A stretch of DNA of 12,901 nt, from positions 1-12,901 of the forward strand of contig DOWL01000106.1 in NCBI GenBank assembly GCA_003519585.1, read 5' to 3'. Positions 1 to 4,946 of the stretch are shown piece after piece; position 1 is the first letter of the stretch; every line of letters starts with the position of its first letter. A model generated the notes under the pieces. That model searched no databases. It worked only from the letters and a program-made list of their open reading frames with translations, and was not told the origin of the DNA. This DNA is from Nocardioides sp. (GTDB lineage Bacteria; Actinomycetota; Actinomycetes; Propionibacteriales; Nocardioidaceae). The position numbers and the translations under genes are program-made.

Positions 1-269
1 ACCTTCTCGACCTCGGCCCGGACCAGGGCGGCGATGTCGGGGACCGAGGCGACGACGGAGCTCGGGGCCGGGGACTTCGGGGCGGGTGGGGTGGGTGCCG
101 CCGTTGCACTGCCTTGCATGGCAGTGGTTGAATCCAAGCCACGCCGAAGCAGCTCGCGAATGACGTCCGATCGGTTCGGGCGGATCGGAAGGGTGTCCGC
201 GAAGCGGTCGACCTCCTCAAGTTCCGTGGGTGTCAGCAGGACGACAATGCGCTCGGTTCTCTTGCTCAT
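1..269 (-). CDS. Ribbon-helix-helix (CopG/Arc-type) transcriptional regulator, partial
   Basis: The reverse strand reads inward from ATG at 269 and stays open to the left window edge (89 codons seen; C-terminus missing). Residues 5-46 fit a ribbon-helix-helix DNA-binding domain: a short beta strand (ERIVVLLT), helix A (PTELEEVDRFADTL), then RPNRSDVIRELLRRGLD, the usual 'xxRSdvIReLlrrGL' end of RHH_1 proteins. A Pro/Ala-rich linker (about residues 55-72) follows, then the start of a helix (PDIAALVRAEVEKV). This class dimerises and inserts its beta strands in the major groove, often repressing its own promoter. An in-frame ATG at 278 is an alternative start. Neither start has a Shine-Dalgarno sequence, and a -10-like box ends 7 bases before ATG269, so a leaderless message is plausible. 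The plus-strand reading frame over 34-297 is a shadow. The family call is firm; target and partner are unknown. Confidence 0.8.
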   Translation of the reverse strand, partial: MSKRTERIVVLLTPTELEEVDRFADTLPIRPNRSDVIRELLRRGLDSTTAMQGSATAAPTPPAPKSPAPSSVVASVPDIAALVRAEVEK

Positions 270-305
270 GCACTGCATCGTAATGCACTGGCACTAGCAA
301 GCCAA
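269..305 (-). promoter_or_regulatory. Candidate promoter and operator of the RHH regulator
   Basis: Read on the minus strand, TTGGCT (305-300) and TACGAT (282-277) are separated by 17 bases, and each matches 4 of 6 consensus sigma70 positions. The -10 lies inside the perfect dyad TGCAT-CGTA-ATGCA (274-287). ATGCACTG occurs as a direct repeat at 268-275 and 283-290. The predicted transcript start falls at or next to ATG269. The dyad is well placed for autorepression by the RHH protein. The dyad is directly visible; promoter function is inferred. Confidence 0.45.
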
Positions 306-326
306 GTCACTTCGTCGTGCATGGCG

Positions 327-363
327 TTGACAAGCTCTGGCTCGGTGTGCAATGGTATGCACA
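327..363 (+). promoter_or_regulatory. Candidate plus-strand promoter with overlapping dyad
   Basis: A perfect -35 consensus TTGACA (327-332) is followed after 17-18 bases by a poor -10 (CAATGG or AATGGT). The dyad TGTGC-N8-GCACA (346-363) covers that -10 region. A weak -10 with an overlapping dyad suggests a promoter that is repressed or needs an activator. It would drive the gene at 421, and perhaps more of the block, divergently from the RHH gene. Confidence 0.4.
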
Positions 364-395
364 GTCGGGCACGGTGTTAGCGCACCGTGCCCGAC
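364..395 (+). repeat. Perfect 13-bp inverted repeat (leader hairpin)
   Basis: GTCGGGCACGGTG (364-376), a 6-base loop (TTAGCG) and the exact reverse complement (383-395) lie 25 bases before the ATG at 421. No T-run follows on either strand, so it is not a standard intrinsic terminator. It would form a very stable hairpin in the 5' leader, or act as a DNA site in the divergent control region. Confidence 0.7.
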
Positions 396-420
396 CTAAC
401 CCCAACACCGGAGCACTCCG

Positions 421-939
421 ATGCTGAAGCTGCCACCCGTCTACCCGAACAGGCCCGTCGAGGCCATCGATCTGTCCGCCCCCGTGGTCATCTCCACCCG
501 GGGCACCCTCCACGCCTGGGGCCGCTCGCGCCTCGAGCCCGGCGCCGAGCCCCCGCCGGCCCACAAGGGCGTGACCTTCACCTGGGTCCGCTCGGACGAC
601 CTCTGGCTCTACCACGCGGCCCGGGCCTGCGACTTCACCGAAGGCTTCGGGGCCGCCGCCGAGGGCATCCTCATGGCGGTCGCCGAGGTCGAGGCCATCG
701 CCCCCACGAGCCTCGACGCCATGCAGTGGGCGCCCGAGGTCGCTGGCGAGGTGGTGCTCGCGAACGGTGCGGTCCTCGAGTTCGACGACGGCCGGCCGGC
801 GCGGCTCACCTACGGGGTGACCGAGGCCGGGCGCTTCGCGCAGATCGTCGGCGGGCTCACGGGCGCGCTCGGCTACGCGCCGAAGGTCGGCCCGGCCGTC
901 CGCGTCGGCTCCGACGTGTCGCACGCGCTCGGCGTCTGA
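421..939 (+). CDS. Conserved-looking hypothetical protein (172 aa)
   Basis: I do not recognise the family. The start is ATG421, with GGAG at 410-413, seven bases upstream; third codon positions are strongly G or C, as in neighbouring genes. The protein is acidic, with no signal peptide, membrane span or Cys pair. It shows a beta-rich N-terminal half (PVVISTRGTLHAW, GVTFTWVRSDDLWLYHAA) and later LANGAVLEFDDGRPARLTYGV, like a paired beta hairpin, ending in an Ala/Gly-rich segment. It is the first gene of the plus-strand block, after a divergent region with a strong hairpin. A frame-shifted reading frame starting at 387 over the same bases is rich in Arg and Pro and is a shadow. Function cannot be assigned. 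Confidence 0.75.
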   Translation: MLKLPPVYPNRPVEAIDLSAPVVISTRGTLHAWGRSRLEPGAEPPPAHKGVTFTWVRSDDLWLYHAARACDFTEGFGAAAEGILMAVAEVEAIAPTSLDAMQWAPEVAGEVVLANGAVLEFDDGRPARLTYGVTEAGRFAQIVGGLTGALGYAPKVGPAVRVGSDVSHALGV

Positions 940-1179
940 TCTGAACCTCGCCGCCCAGCATGGTCCGCGTGGTCGTTGTGCCATGCGGTCCAGATCAACT
1001 TTCACGGGTACGTTTTTGCCACCCGGGAGCGGATTTGTTGGGCTGCGGTCATTGCACCGCGAGGCAGATCGATCTGTCCCGCGCGGACCCCCAAAGGTCC
1101 GGTCGTGAAGCCGCTTGGGTCGCGAGACTCGGGCGGCGCCTTTCCTCCAAACCTCCCGCAGTGCGGGCGAGGTGTCGTC
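940..1179 (+). promoter_or_regulatory. 240-base intergenic region with palindromes before the first Bro-like gene
   Basis: No credible gene lies here; the reading frame running through it from 976 lacks a ribosome-binding site until 1180. Visible structure: a perfect 12-bp palindrome CAGATCGATCTG (1065-1076); a 6-bp hairpin CGGACC-CCCAAA-GGTCCG (1084-1101); and CCCGC-AGT-GCGGG (1155-1167), one base before the GAGG ribosome-binding site of the gene at 1180. No convincing sigma70 promoter was found. The last hairpin resembles the hairpin-plus-SD leaders further right. Confidence 0.4.
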
Positions 1180-1707
1180 ATGAAGAATCGAGAGATCCAA
1201 CCGCGCGAAGGCGCTCCGTCGTGGACCCTGCCGCCTGGCATTCGGGTCATCGTCCCGGCCGATGAATGGATGCCGTGGGTCGAGGTGGACGCGCTGTGTG
1301 CGCACCTCGGAATCAGGGTGCCCGACACGCTCCGAGCCAAGGCCAAGACCAACCCGAACCTCGAGTTCGGCACCGTCGATGGCGTCGAGTTCGCCACCGC
1401 GAGCACGGCGTTCCGGCTGTTCGAGGCCGCGTCCGCCGATCCGCTTTTCCATCCGTTCATGGCGCTCCTCTACATGCACGCCATGCCCAATCTCGTCCGC
1501 TTCGCCTCGGGACTCCCCGCCGTGTCTCACATCGACGGACCGAGCAGGACGACGCACCCCAGCATCGACGACGAGATGATCAACGAGTCGGGGCTCTACT
1601 ACATGTTCCTCTGCTCCGATTCGACGCGCGGGCGCGAAGTGCTGAGCCAGTGGATCGAAGGCGGGCTTTTCCGCCGCTTCCTCACCGGCGACTTCGTCAA
1701 GAAGTGA
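1180..1707 (+). CDS. Bro-N/antirepressor-like protein, divergent or half-domain (175 aa)
   Basis: Start ATG1180 is chosen because GAGG (1169-1172) lies seven bases upstream; the frame is open further upstream but without initiation signals. Residues 133-172 (MINESGLYYMFLCSDS, then GREVLSQWIEGGLFRRF) match the second half of Bro-N domains, usually 'iseSGLY.Li..S..p.ak.F..Wv...vLp.ir'. The first half (residues 20-130) has no clear Bro-N start and contains VEVDALCAHLGIRVPDTLRAK, a possible degenerate recognition segment. Bro-N proteins bind DNA and act as phage antirepressors or late regulators. Another Bro-like gene starts 61 bases downstream. It could be a Bro-N protein with a replaced N-terminus or a highly diverged full domain. 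The role is inferred from the motif. Confidence 0.6.
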   Translation: MKNREIQPREGAPSWTLPPGIRVIVPADEWMPWVEVDALCAHLGIRVPDTLRAKAKTNPNLEFGTVDGVEFATASTAFRLFEAASADPLFHPFMALLYMHAMPNLVRFASGLPAVSHIDGPSRTTHPSIDDEMINESGLYYMFLCSDSTRGREVLSQWIEGGLFRRFLTGDFVKK

Positions 1708-1768
1708 CGCCTTGCCTGTTTGCCCTAGTCACCAACTCAGATCCCATCCCACATCGAAGGAACCAGAC

Positions 1769-2875
1769 ATGAGCACGAAGACCAACATCCCCGCGATCGA
1801 CCACAAACCCGCTGGCGCAGGCCCGCACCGCAACCAGACGCCGCCGACCTTCACCGCCAACGGCAAGACCCTCACACTCATCCCCGTCCGTGACGACTGG
1901 GGCTGCGTGTGTCGCGATCTCGGCCAGTTCCTCGAGTACGCCGATAACGGCGGGCGGCTCGTCACGAAGGTGACCAAGGACTGGGCGAACGAGATGGAGG
2001 AGAATCTCGACTTCCTGCGCGGTCGAGACGAACCTACCGATTCGGTAGGTTCGAAGATCACCCGCGCTGGAGGCCGCGCCGAGGTCATCCTCACCCGGTC
2101 GGGCATCAACCTCGTCTGCCTCCTCTCGAAGAAGCCGCTCGGCAAAGAGATCCGCCGCTGGCTCGCGAGCGACGTCATGGTCAAGATCGCCGACACCGGC
2201 ACCTACGTCGCCCCGAACGCCGAGCCGCAGCCCCAGAACCCGATCATGGAGCAGGCTTTCGCGGTCCTGGCGAGCACGCTCGCCGAGAGCCAGAAGATCG
2301 CGAACAGCATCCTCGCCAAGCACGAGTCCCGCCTCGACACCATCGAGCGCCAGCTCTCCCAGACCGCCCCGGACCCGTCCGCCGAGAAGCGCGCCCTCGA
2401 AGCCGAGGCCAAGCGCCGCGAGATCAGCGAGAAGCGCCGCGAGGCCGGGCGCAAGGGTGGCCTCGTCACCGCCGAGCGCTACAGCCGCGACAACCACGGC
2501 CGCTTCGCCCCGAAGGCTTCGGCGCCGCCCCGGCCCCCGACGCAGACGAAGATCCCGCTCGCCCCGCCGCTCCCCGCCCCGAGCAAGATCGGCCCGCCCG
2601 GCCAGGTCCAGATCGTCCAGCGCAAGGTCGACGGCGAGGATGAGCTCGTCCGGGCGGCCCGGATCGCGAGCGAGCTGCGCCAGCCCTTCTATCGGTACGA
2701 GTTCGCGATCGCGCTCTGGCCCAACGAGCCCTGGAACATGAAGCGGACCGACATGCTCCTCGAGCGCCTCCAGGGCGACGGCCAGGTCGAGCCCGTGGCG
2801 CGGCGTACCAACGGCGGGGCCACCACGACGTGCTTCGTCTACGTCGGAGAGGCCAGCGGGAAGCGCGTGGCGTGA
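1769..2875 (+). CDS. Phage antirepressor-like protein: Bro-N-like, coiled coil, C-terminal winged helix (368 aa)
   Basis: Start ATG1769 has GAAGGAA at 1756-1762. Residues 33-140 look like a Bro-N or related antirepressor N-domain: KTLTLIPVRDDWGCVCRDLGQFLEY, then ENLDFLRG, then ILTRSGINLVCLLSKKPLGKEIRRWLASDV (split here; compare 'Lt..Gl.lL...S.kp.ak.f.rW'). Residues 157-235 are a charged helical, probably coiled-coil region. Residues 225-250 include AGRKGGLVTAERYSRDNHGR, then a Pro-rich linker (251-290). Residues 300-360 (ELVRAARIASELRQPF, TDMLLERLQGDGQVEPVARR) look like a winged helix. Such proteins in temperate phages relieve repression or control gene expression. A 25-bp palindrome lies inside the N-domain coding region. 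The class is fairly sure; the regulatory target is unknown. Confidence 0.65.
   Translation: MSTKTNIPAIDHKPAGAGPHRNQTPPTFTANGKTLTLIPVRDDWGCVCRDLGQFLEYADNGGRLVTKVTKDWANEMEENLDFLRGRDEPTDSVGSKITRAGGRAEVILTRSGINLVCLLSKKPLGKEIRRWLASDVMVKIADTGTYVAPNAEPQPQNPIMEQAFAVLASTLAESQKIANSILAKHESRLDTIERQLSQTAPDPSAEKRALEAEAKRREISEKRREAGRKGGLVTAERYSRDNHGRFAPKASAPPRPPTQTKIPLAPPLPAPSKIGPPGQVQIVQRKVDGEDELVRAARIASELRQPFYRYEFAIALWPNEPWNMKRTDMLLERLQGDGQVEPVARRTNGGATTTCFVYVGEASGKRVA
2029..2053 (+). repeat. Perfect 12-1-12 palindrome inside the antirepressor-like gene
   Basis: CGAACCTACCGA (2029-2040), one T, then TCGGTAGGTTCG (2042-2053), an exact reverse complement. It codes for the loop between the two halves of the Bro-N-like domain (EPTDSVGS), where protein sequence is likely free to vary. 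It is less GC-rich than its surroundings. A binding site, a recombination site or chance are all possible. Confidence 0.7.
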
Positions 2876-2883
2876 TGAGGGGA

Positions 2884-2907
2884 GGGGTGCATGAGTGGAT
2901 GCACCCC
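2884..2907 (+). repeat. 9-bp perfect hairpin after the antirepressor-like gene
   Basis: GGGGTGCAT (2884-2892), a 6-base loop (GAGTGG) and ATGCACCCC (2899-2907), starting 8 bases after the TGA at 2873-2875. There is no T-run, so a Rho-independent terminator is doubtful. The arms contain TGCAT and ATGCA, as in the dyad at 274-287 near the RHH gene. Confidence 0.65.
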
Positions 2908-2945
2908 GAACTGACGCGCTTGTGAGCGGCCTGTGGTGCGGGTCC

Positions 2946-2975
2946 TGGCATAATCGACACGGGCCTTGTCGTTTT
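2946..2975 (+). promoter_or_regulatory. Extended -10 promoter candidate, or weak hairpin with four T's
   Basis: TGG followed by CATAAT (2946-2954) fits an extended -10 box (TGn plus 5 of 6 TATAAT positions). No good -35 lies 16-18 bases upstream. Directly after it, CGACA (2955-2959) and TGTCG (2967-2971) can pair and are followed by TTTT (2972-2975), a minimal terminator shape. The two readings exclude each other for the same transcript. The promoter reading fits better, because a leader and gene follow at 3046-3284. Confidence 0.35.
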
Positions 2976-3045
2976 CGGTTGCAGGGTCGAAGCAGATCGG
3001 CGACAAAGGGACATCGGCAGCGAGGGAAACACTCCCCAGGTCGGA

Positions 3046-3074
3046 CCCGGTTGCAGCCGGGAGGAGCAACGACC
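3046..3074 (+). promoter_or_regulatory. Hairpin-SD leader A
   Basis: CCCGG (3046-3050), loop TTGCAG, CCGGG (3057-3061), then immediately AGGAG (3062-3066) and CAACGACC before ATG3075. It shares the loop with leader B, and the AGGAG-CAACGAC spacer with leaders B and C. Confidence 0.65.
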
Positions 3075-3284
3075 ATGTTCCAGCCCAAATCAGTCCTCGA
3101 AACCATCACCAAGACCATGAAGGCCAAAGGCGCGATGACCGTTGACGGCCTCGTGGCCGCCTCTGGCCTGACTGTCCATCAGGTCATGCAGGGGATGACC
3201 CTGCTCCGTCGCGACGGGGTGAAGATCAAGGCTGTGCGCACCAGTTGGGGCGATAGCCCCTGCCGCTGGCAACTCGCAAACTGA
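3075..3284 (+). CDS. Small winged-helix-like DNA-binding protein (69 aa)
   Basis: ATG3075 follows AGGAG at 3062-3066. The whole protein fits one small winged helix: helix 1 VLETITKTMKAKG (residues 7-19), helix 2 TVDGLVAASGL (22-32), recognition-type helix VHQVMQGMTLLRRDG (34-48), then a wing VKIKAVRTSWGDSPCRWQL (49-67). The order 'TVDGLVAASGLTVHQVMQGM' is typical of HTH proteins that separate early helices by a turn after Gly-Leu. It lacks any second domain and is about the size of phage Cro- or excisionase-like proteins. It resembles the C-terminal wing of the preceding antirepressor-like protein in layout, not clearly in sequence. A regulatory role is inferred. Confidence 0.6.
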   Translation: MFQPKSVLETITKTMKAKGAMTVDGLVAASGLTVHQVMQGMTLLRRDGVKIKAVRTSWGDSPCRWQLAN

Positions 3285-3379
3285 GGTCGAAGCCTAGCCC
3301 CCTCAGGGGCGACGGTCTGTCCGGTAATGCCGGCGCTGACGAGACCAACACCGGGGTTGCAGCCCCAAGGAGCAACGAC
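3285..3379 (+). promoter_or_regulatory. Intergenic leader B with three hairpins
   Basis: After the TGA at 3282-3284 come GCCCC-CTCA-GGGGC (3297-3310); GGTCT (3314-3318) pairing with AGACC (3342-3346) around an inner CCGG-TAATG-CCGG (3321-3333); and the leader hairpin GGGG-TTGCAG-CCCC (3353-3366). AAGGAG (3367-3372) and CAACGAC follow directly, before ATG3380. No terminator T-run or clear promoter is present, so the neighbouring small genes may be co-transcribed. Confidence 0.55.
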
Positions 3380-3607
3380 ATGACGACCAGCATCAAGACC
3401 TACACCATCAACACCGCCAAGGGCACCCACACCGGCACGCTGCGCGAGGTCTGCGGCTGGCAGGCTGAGATGCAGGGCAGCTACGCCCGCATCACCGTCG
3501 GCGACCTCGAGGTGGACGTGGACGACATCGACTTCGACGGCGAGGACCTCGACGCGGCCGTGACCATCGTGCAGCGCGCCATCGACGCCGCCCGCGCCAT
3601 GGCCTGA
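3380..3607 (+). CDS. Small acidic hypothetical protein (75 aa)
   Basis: ATG3380 has AAGGAG eight bases upstream. I do not recognise the family. The first 50 residues look like an all-beta unit (KTYTINTAKGTHTGTLREV, WQAEMQGSYARITVGDLEVD); then a very acidic stretch DVDDIDFDGEDLD (about 49-61) and a short C-terminal helix (AAVTIVQRAIDAARAMA). The size and acidity fit small phage accessory proteins, some of which mimic DNA or bind host enzymes, but that is only a possibility. It sits between two structured non-coding stretches and shares the leader type of its neighbours, so it is probably under the same control. Confidence 0.7.
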   Translation: MTTSIKTYTINTAKGTHTGTLREVCGWQAEMQGSYARITVGDLEVDVDDIDFDGEDLDAAVTIVQRAIDAARAMA

Positions 3608-3617
3608 CGCAAAGGAG

Positions 3618-3746
3618 CCGGGCGCCTTGCAGGGCACCCGGAAAGCCGCTCGACCCTTCGCTCTCGGGAGCAACCGCGAGGGCTTCAATGGGGCCGGCCC
3701 GAAGGCCGGAAAGGCTCCGTGATCAGCGGAGCCGGTGCCGAGCGGC
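3618..3746 (+). ncRNA. Candidate structured RNA (hairpin plus four-way junction)
   Basis: The 193-base gap 3608-3800 holds no credible gene but dense complementarity. First comes a hairpin CCGGGCGCC-TTGCAG-GGCACCCGG with one mismatch (3618-3641). Then GCCGCTCG (3645-3652) pairs exactly with CGAGCGGC (3739-3746) and encloses three hairpins: about 3654-3682 (CCCT..CGC with GCG..AGGG, one bulge), CCGGCC-CGAA-GGCCGG (3694-3709), and GGCTCCG-TGATCAG-CGGAGCC (3713-3733). Together this draws a closed four-way junction of about 100 bases. It precedes leader C, so it may be a cis-acting 5' leader or an independent small RNA. No known Rfam family was recognised by eye. High GC makes chance pairing easier. 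Confidence 0.4.
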
Positions 3747-3770
3747 AAGAGTAGACCTACACCCACAGAC

Positions 3771-3800
3771 GCCCCGAGGCAAGGGGCAGGAGCAACGACC
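3771..3800 (+). promoter_or_regulatory. Hairpin-SD leader C
   Basis: GCCCC (3771-3775), loop GAGGCAA, GGGGC (3783-3787), then immediately AGGAG (3788-3792) and CAACGACC before ATG3801. The spacer is identical to leader A. Confidence 0.65.
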
Positions 3801-4070
3801 ATGGCCAGCACCTTTACCGCGACCCACAAAATCACGATCACCGGCCTGTCCTCAGTCCTCACCGAGGAAGGCGTCACCCACGTCGACGAGGCGCGCGAGA
3901 TCCTCGTGCAGGAGGAGGACGGCGCCGAGGGCGGGCGCATCCTTTACACGCAGGAGGAGTGGGACGCGGGCGTCCCTGCGGACTGGGAGCTCGACGCCGA
4001 CGGGCACCTGACCTACTGCGGCGGCGCCTACCCCGGCACCGGCGTCGAGGTGCGGATCAAGAGGCTCTGA
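3801..4070 (+). CDS. Small acidic hypothetical protein (89 aa)
   Basis: ATG3801 is set by AGGAG at 3788-3792; the in-frame codons from 3735 have no such signal. I do not recognise the family. The protein is acidic and probably alpha/beta: FTATHKITITGLSSVLTEEG (2-24 region), AREILVQEEDGAEGGRILYTQEEWDAG, then DWELDADGHLTYCGGAYPGTGVEVRIKRL. There is one Cys, and no membrane span or signal peptide. Downstream, a 55-base gap with its own leader hairpin leads to the HTH-like gene at 4126. Gene size, spacing and leader type tie it to the 3075 and 3380 genes. Confidence 0.7.
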   Translation: MASTFTATHKITITGLSSVLTEEGVTHVDEAREILVQEEDGAEGGRILYTQEEWDAGVPADWELDADGHLTYCGGAYPGTGVEVRIKRL

Positions 4071-4096
4071 TTACCGACTGCTGACCACACCCCGGC

Positions 4097-4125
4097 GCCC
4101 GGCCGGTCAACGGGCAGGAGCCATC
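4097..4125 (+). promoter_or_regulatory. Hairpin-SD leader D
   Basis: GCCCG (4097-4101), a 9-base loop, CGGGC (4111-4115), then immediately AGGAG (4116-4120) and CCATC before ATG4126. It has the same hairpin-abutting-SD layout as leaders A to C, but a different spacer and loop. Confidence 0.5.
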
Positions 4126-4365
4126 ATGAGAGGCCGCCCCAAGACCGGCACCGGCCCCACGGCCGCTGGCGTCACCCCGCAACAATGGGCCGCCGCGCTC
4201 GGCCCCGTCACCCCCGCTTCGCTTCGCAAGGCCCAGCGGGTCATCACCGGCGCAACCCCGGTGTGGCCTGCCGAGCTCTTGGCGGTCGCCGCGGTCCACC
4301 AGATCGAGCCCCGGGCGCTGCTCGAGGGACTGGTCCAAGCCACGGAGGGCGCCAATGTACGCTAA
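4126..4365 (+). CDS. Small helix-turn-helix-like protein (79 aa)
   Basis: ATG4126 follows AGGAG at 4116-4120. After a basic N-terminus (MRGRPKTGTGP) come helices GVTPQQWAAALG (15-26), TPASLRKAQRVITG (29-42) and WPAELLAVAAVHQIEPRALLEGL (47-69). This layout is compatible with an XRE/Cro-like HTH, though the turn motif is not canonical. The gene overlaps the zinc-ribbon gene by 11 bases, so the two are translationally linked. It opens a four-gene operon ending in the DUF262 gene. A small HTH protein next to accessory genes often regulates them; that is inference here. Confidence 0.55.
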   Translation: MRGRPKTGTGPTAAGVTPQQWAAALGPVTPASLRKAQRVITGATPVWPAELLAVAAVHQIEPRALLEGLVQATEGANVR

Positions 4366-4729
4366 CTGCCGGACCATCGACTGTGCCGAGTGCGGGCTCA
4401 CGCGCCAGCTCGGCCGCAAGCTGCTCCGCAGCGCCACCGACACCGAGCCGGTGGACGTGTGCAAGGAATGCCATGATGCCTACAACATGCCGTGGCGGGA
4501 GATCCTGCTCCGCGAGTTGCACATCCAGGCGATCCGGGCGCGTCATCGAGCGATGCGCATGTCCCAGGCGATCGCTGGCACGTTCGCGGCGATGCCCCAC
4601 TCCGTGCGGGGCTGCGCCGAGGAGCGCGCCGCTTGGCTCCGGCACACCACCGAGCTGCTGATCGCGCAGGACCGACACGCCTGCTTTCTCGAGGACGCCG
4701 CGCGGAGCCAGGAGGAGGCCCATGGTTGA
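4355..4729 (+). CDS. Zinc-ribbon protein with helical C-terminus (124 aa)
   Basis: ATG4355 overlaps the previous stop by 11 bases. Four cysteines in two CxxC knuckles, C10-x2-C13 and C36-x2-C39 (CAEC and CKEC), fit a zinc ribbon, with residues 14-35 as the connecting loop. Residues 46-124 are predicted helical and rich in Arg, Ala and Glu (WREILLRELHIQAIRARHRAMR). Zinc ribbons of this size bind nucleic acid or protein partners; there is no catalytic motif. It overlaps the next gene by 8 bases. The role is unknown. Confidence 0.65.
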   Translation: MYANCRTIDCAECGLTRQLGRKLLRSATDTEPVDVCKECHDAYNMPWREILLRELHIQAIRARHRAMRMSQAIAGTFAAMPHSVRGCAEERAAWLRHTTELLIAQDRHACFLEDAARSQEEAHG

Positions 4730-4946
4730 GGCAGAACACTTCGACCGGCTCACCATCCACATCGCGACCCTCACGGAGCGGGTGCGCCGCCTACGGCCAG
4801 CCGCGGTGATGCAGGCCCCGCTCGTCGATGTCGCGGCCTATTGGCGGGCTCAGGCGGAAGTCGGCGCCGCCAAGGCTCACCTCGACTTCGTAGCCCGGGC
4901 GCTTGCGAGTAGATGGGCTCTCGCCACACAGGAAGGTGCAGCATGA
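4722..4946 (+). CDS. Small helical hypothetical protein (74 aa)
   Basis: ATG4722 has GGAGGAGG at 4711-4718, inside the end of the previous gene. The protein looks all-helical: EHFDRLTIHIATLTERVRRLR (5-25, possible short coiled coil) and AAYWRAQAEVGAAKAHLDFVARALASRWA. The stop overlaps the next start as ATGA (4943-4946). Such tight coupling suggests it acts with the zinc-ribbon or DUF262 protein. No family was recognised. Confidence 0.65.
   Translation: MVEAEHFDRLTIHIATLTERVRRLRPAAVMQAPLVDVAAYWRAQAEVGAAKAHLDFVARALASRWALATQEGAA

Noticed and set aside
34..297. 87-aa plus-strand frame at the left edge
   Set aside because: Ser/Thr/Ala/Arg-rich composition; the minus strand encodes a clear RHH domain.
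1065..1076. 12-bp palindrome as a restriction or binding site
   Set aside because: Short enough to occur by chance; recorded only as part of the intergenic description.
307..1557. Long minus-strand reading frame opposite the 421 and 1180 genes
   Set aside because: It has Arg/Gly/Asp-rich, low-complexity composition typical of antisense frames in high-GC DNA, with no start signal and no domain. The plus-strand frames have proper RBSs and protein-like sequence.
1697..3127. 476-aa minus-strand frame opposite the antirepressor-like gene
   Set aside because: Leu/Arg/Gly/Asp-rich antisense shadow; the plus-strand gene has recognisable Bro-N, coiled-coil and wing features.
3688..4011. Possible plus-strand gene starting in the structured gap
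   Set aside because: It overlaps the better supported 3801 gene in another frame, is Arg/Pro-rich, and its upstream GGAGCAAC lies too far from the ATG.
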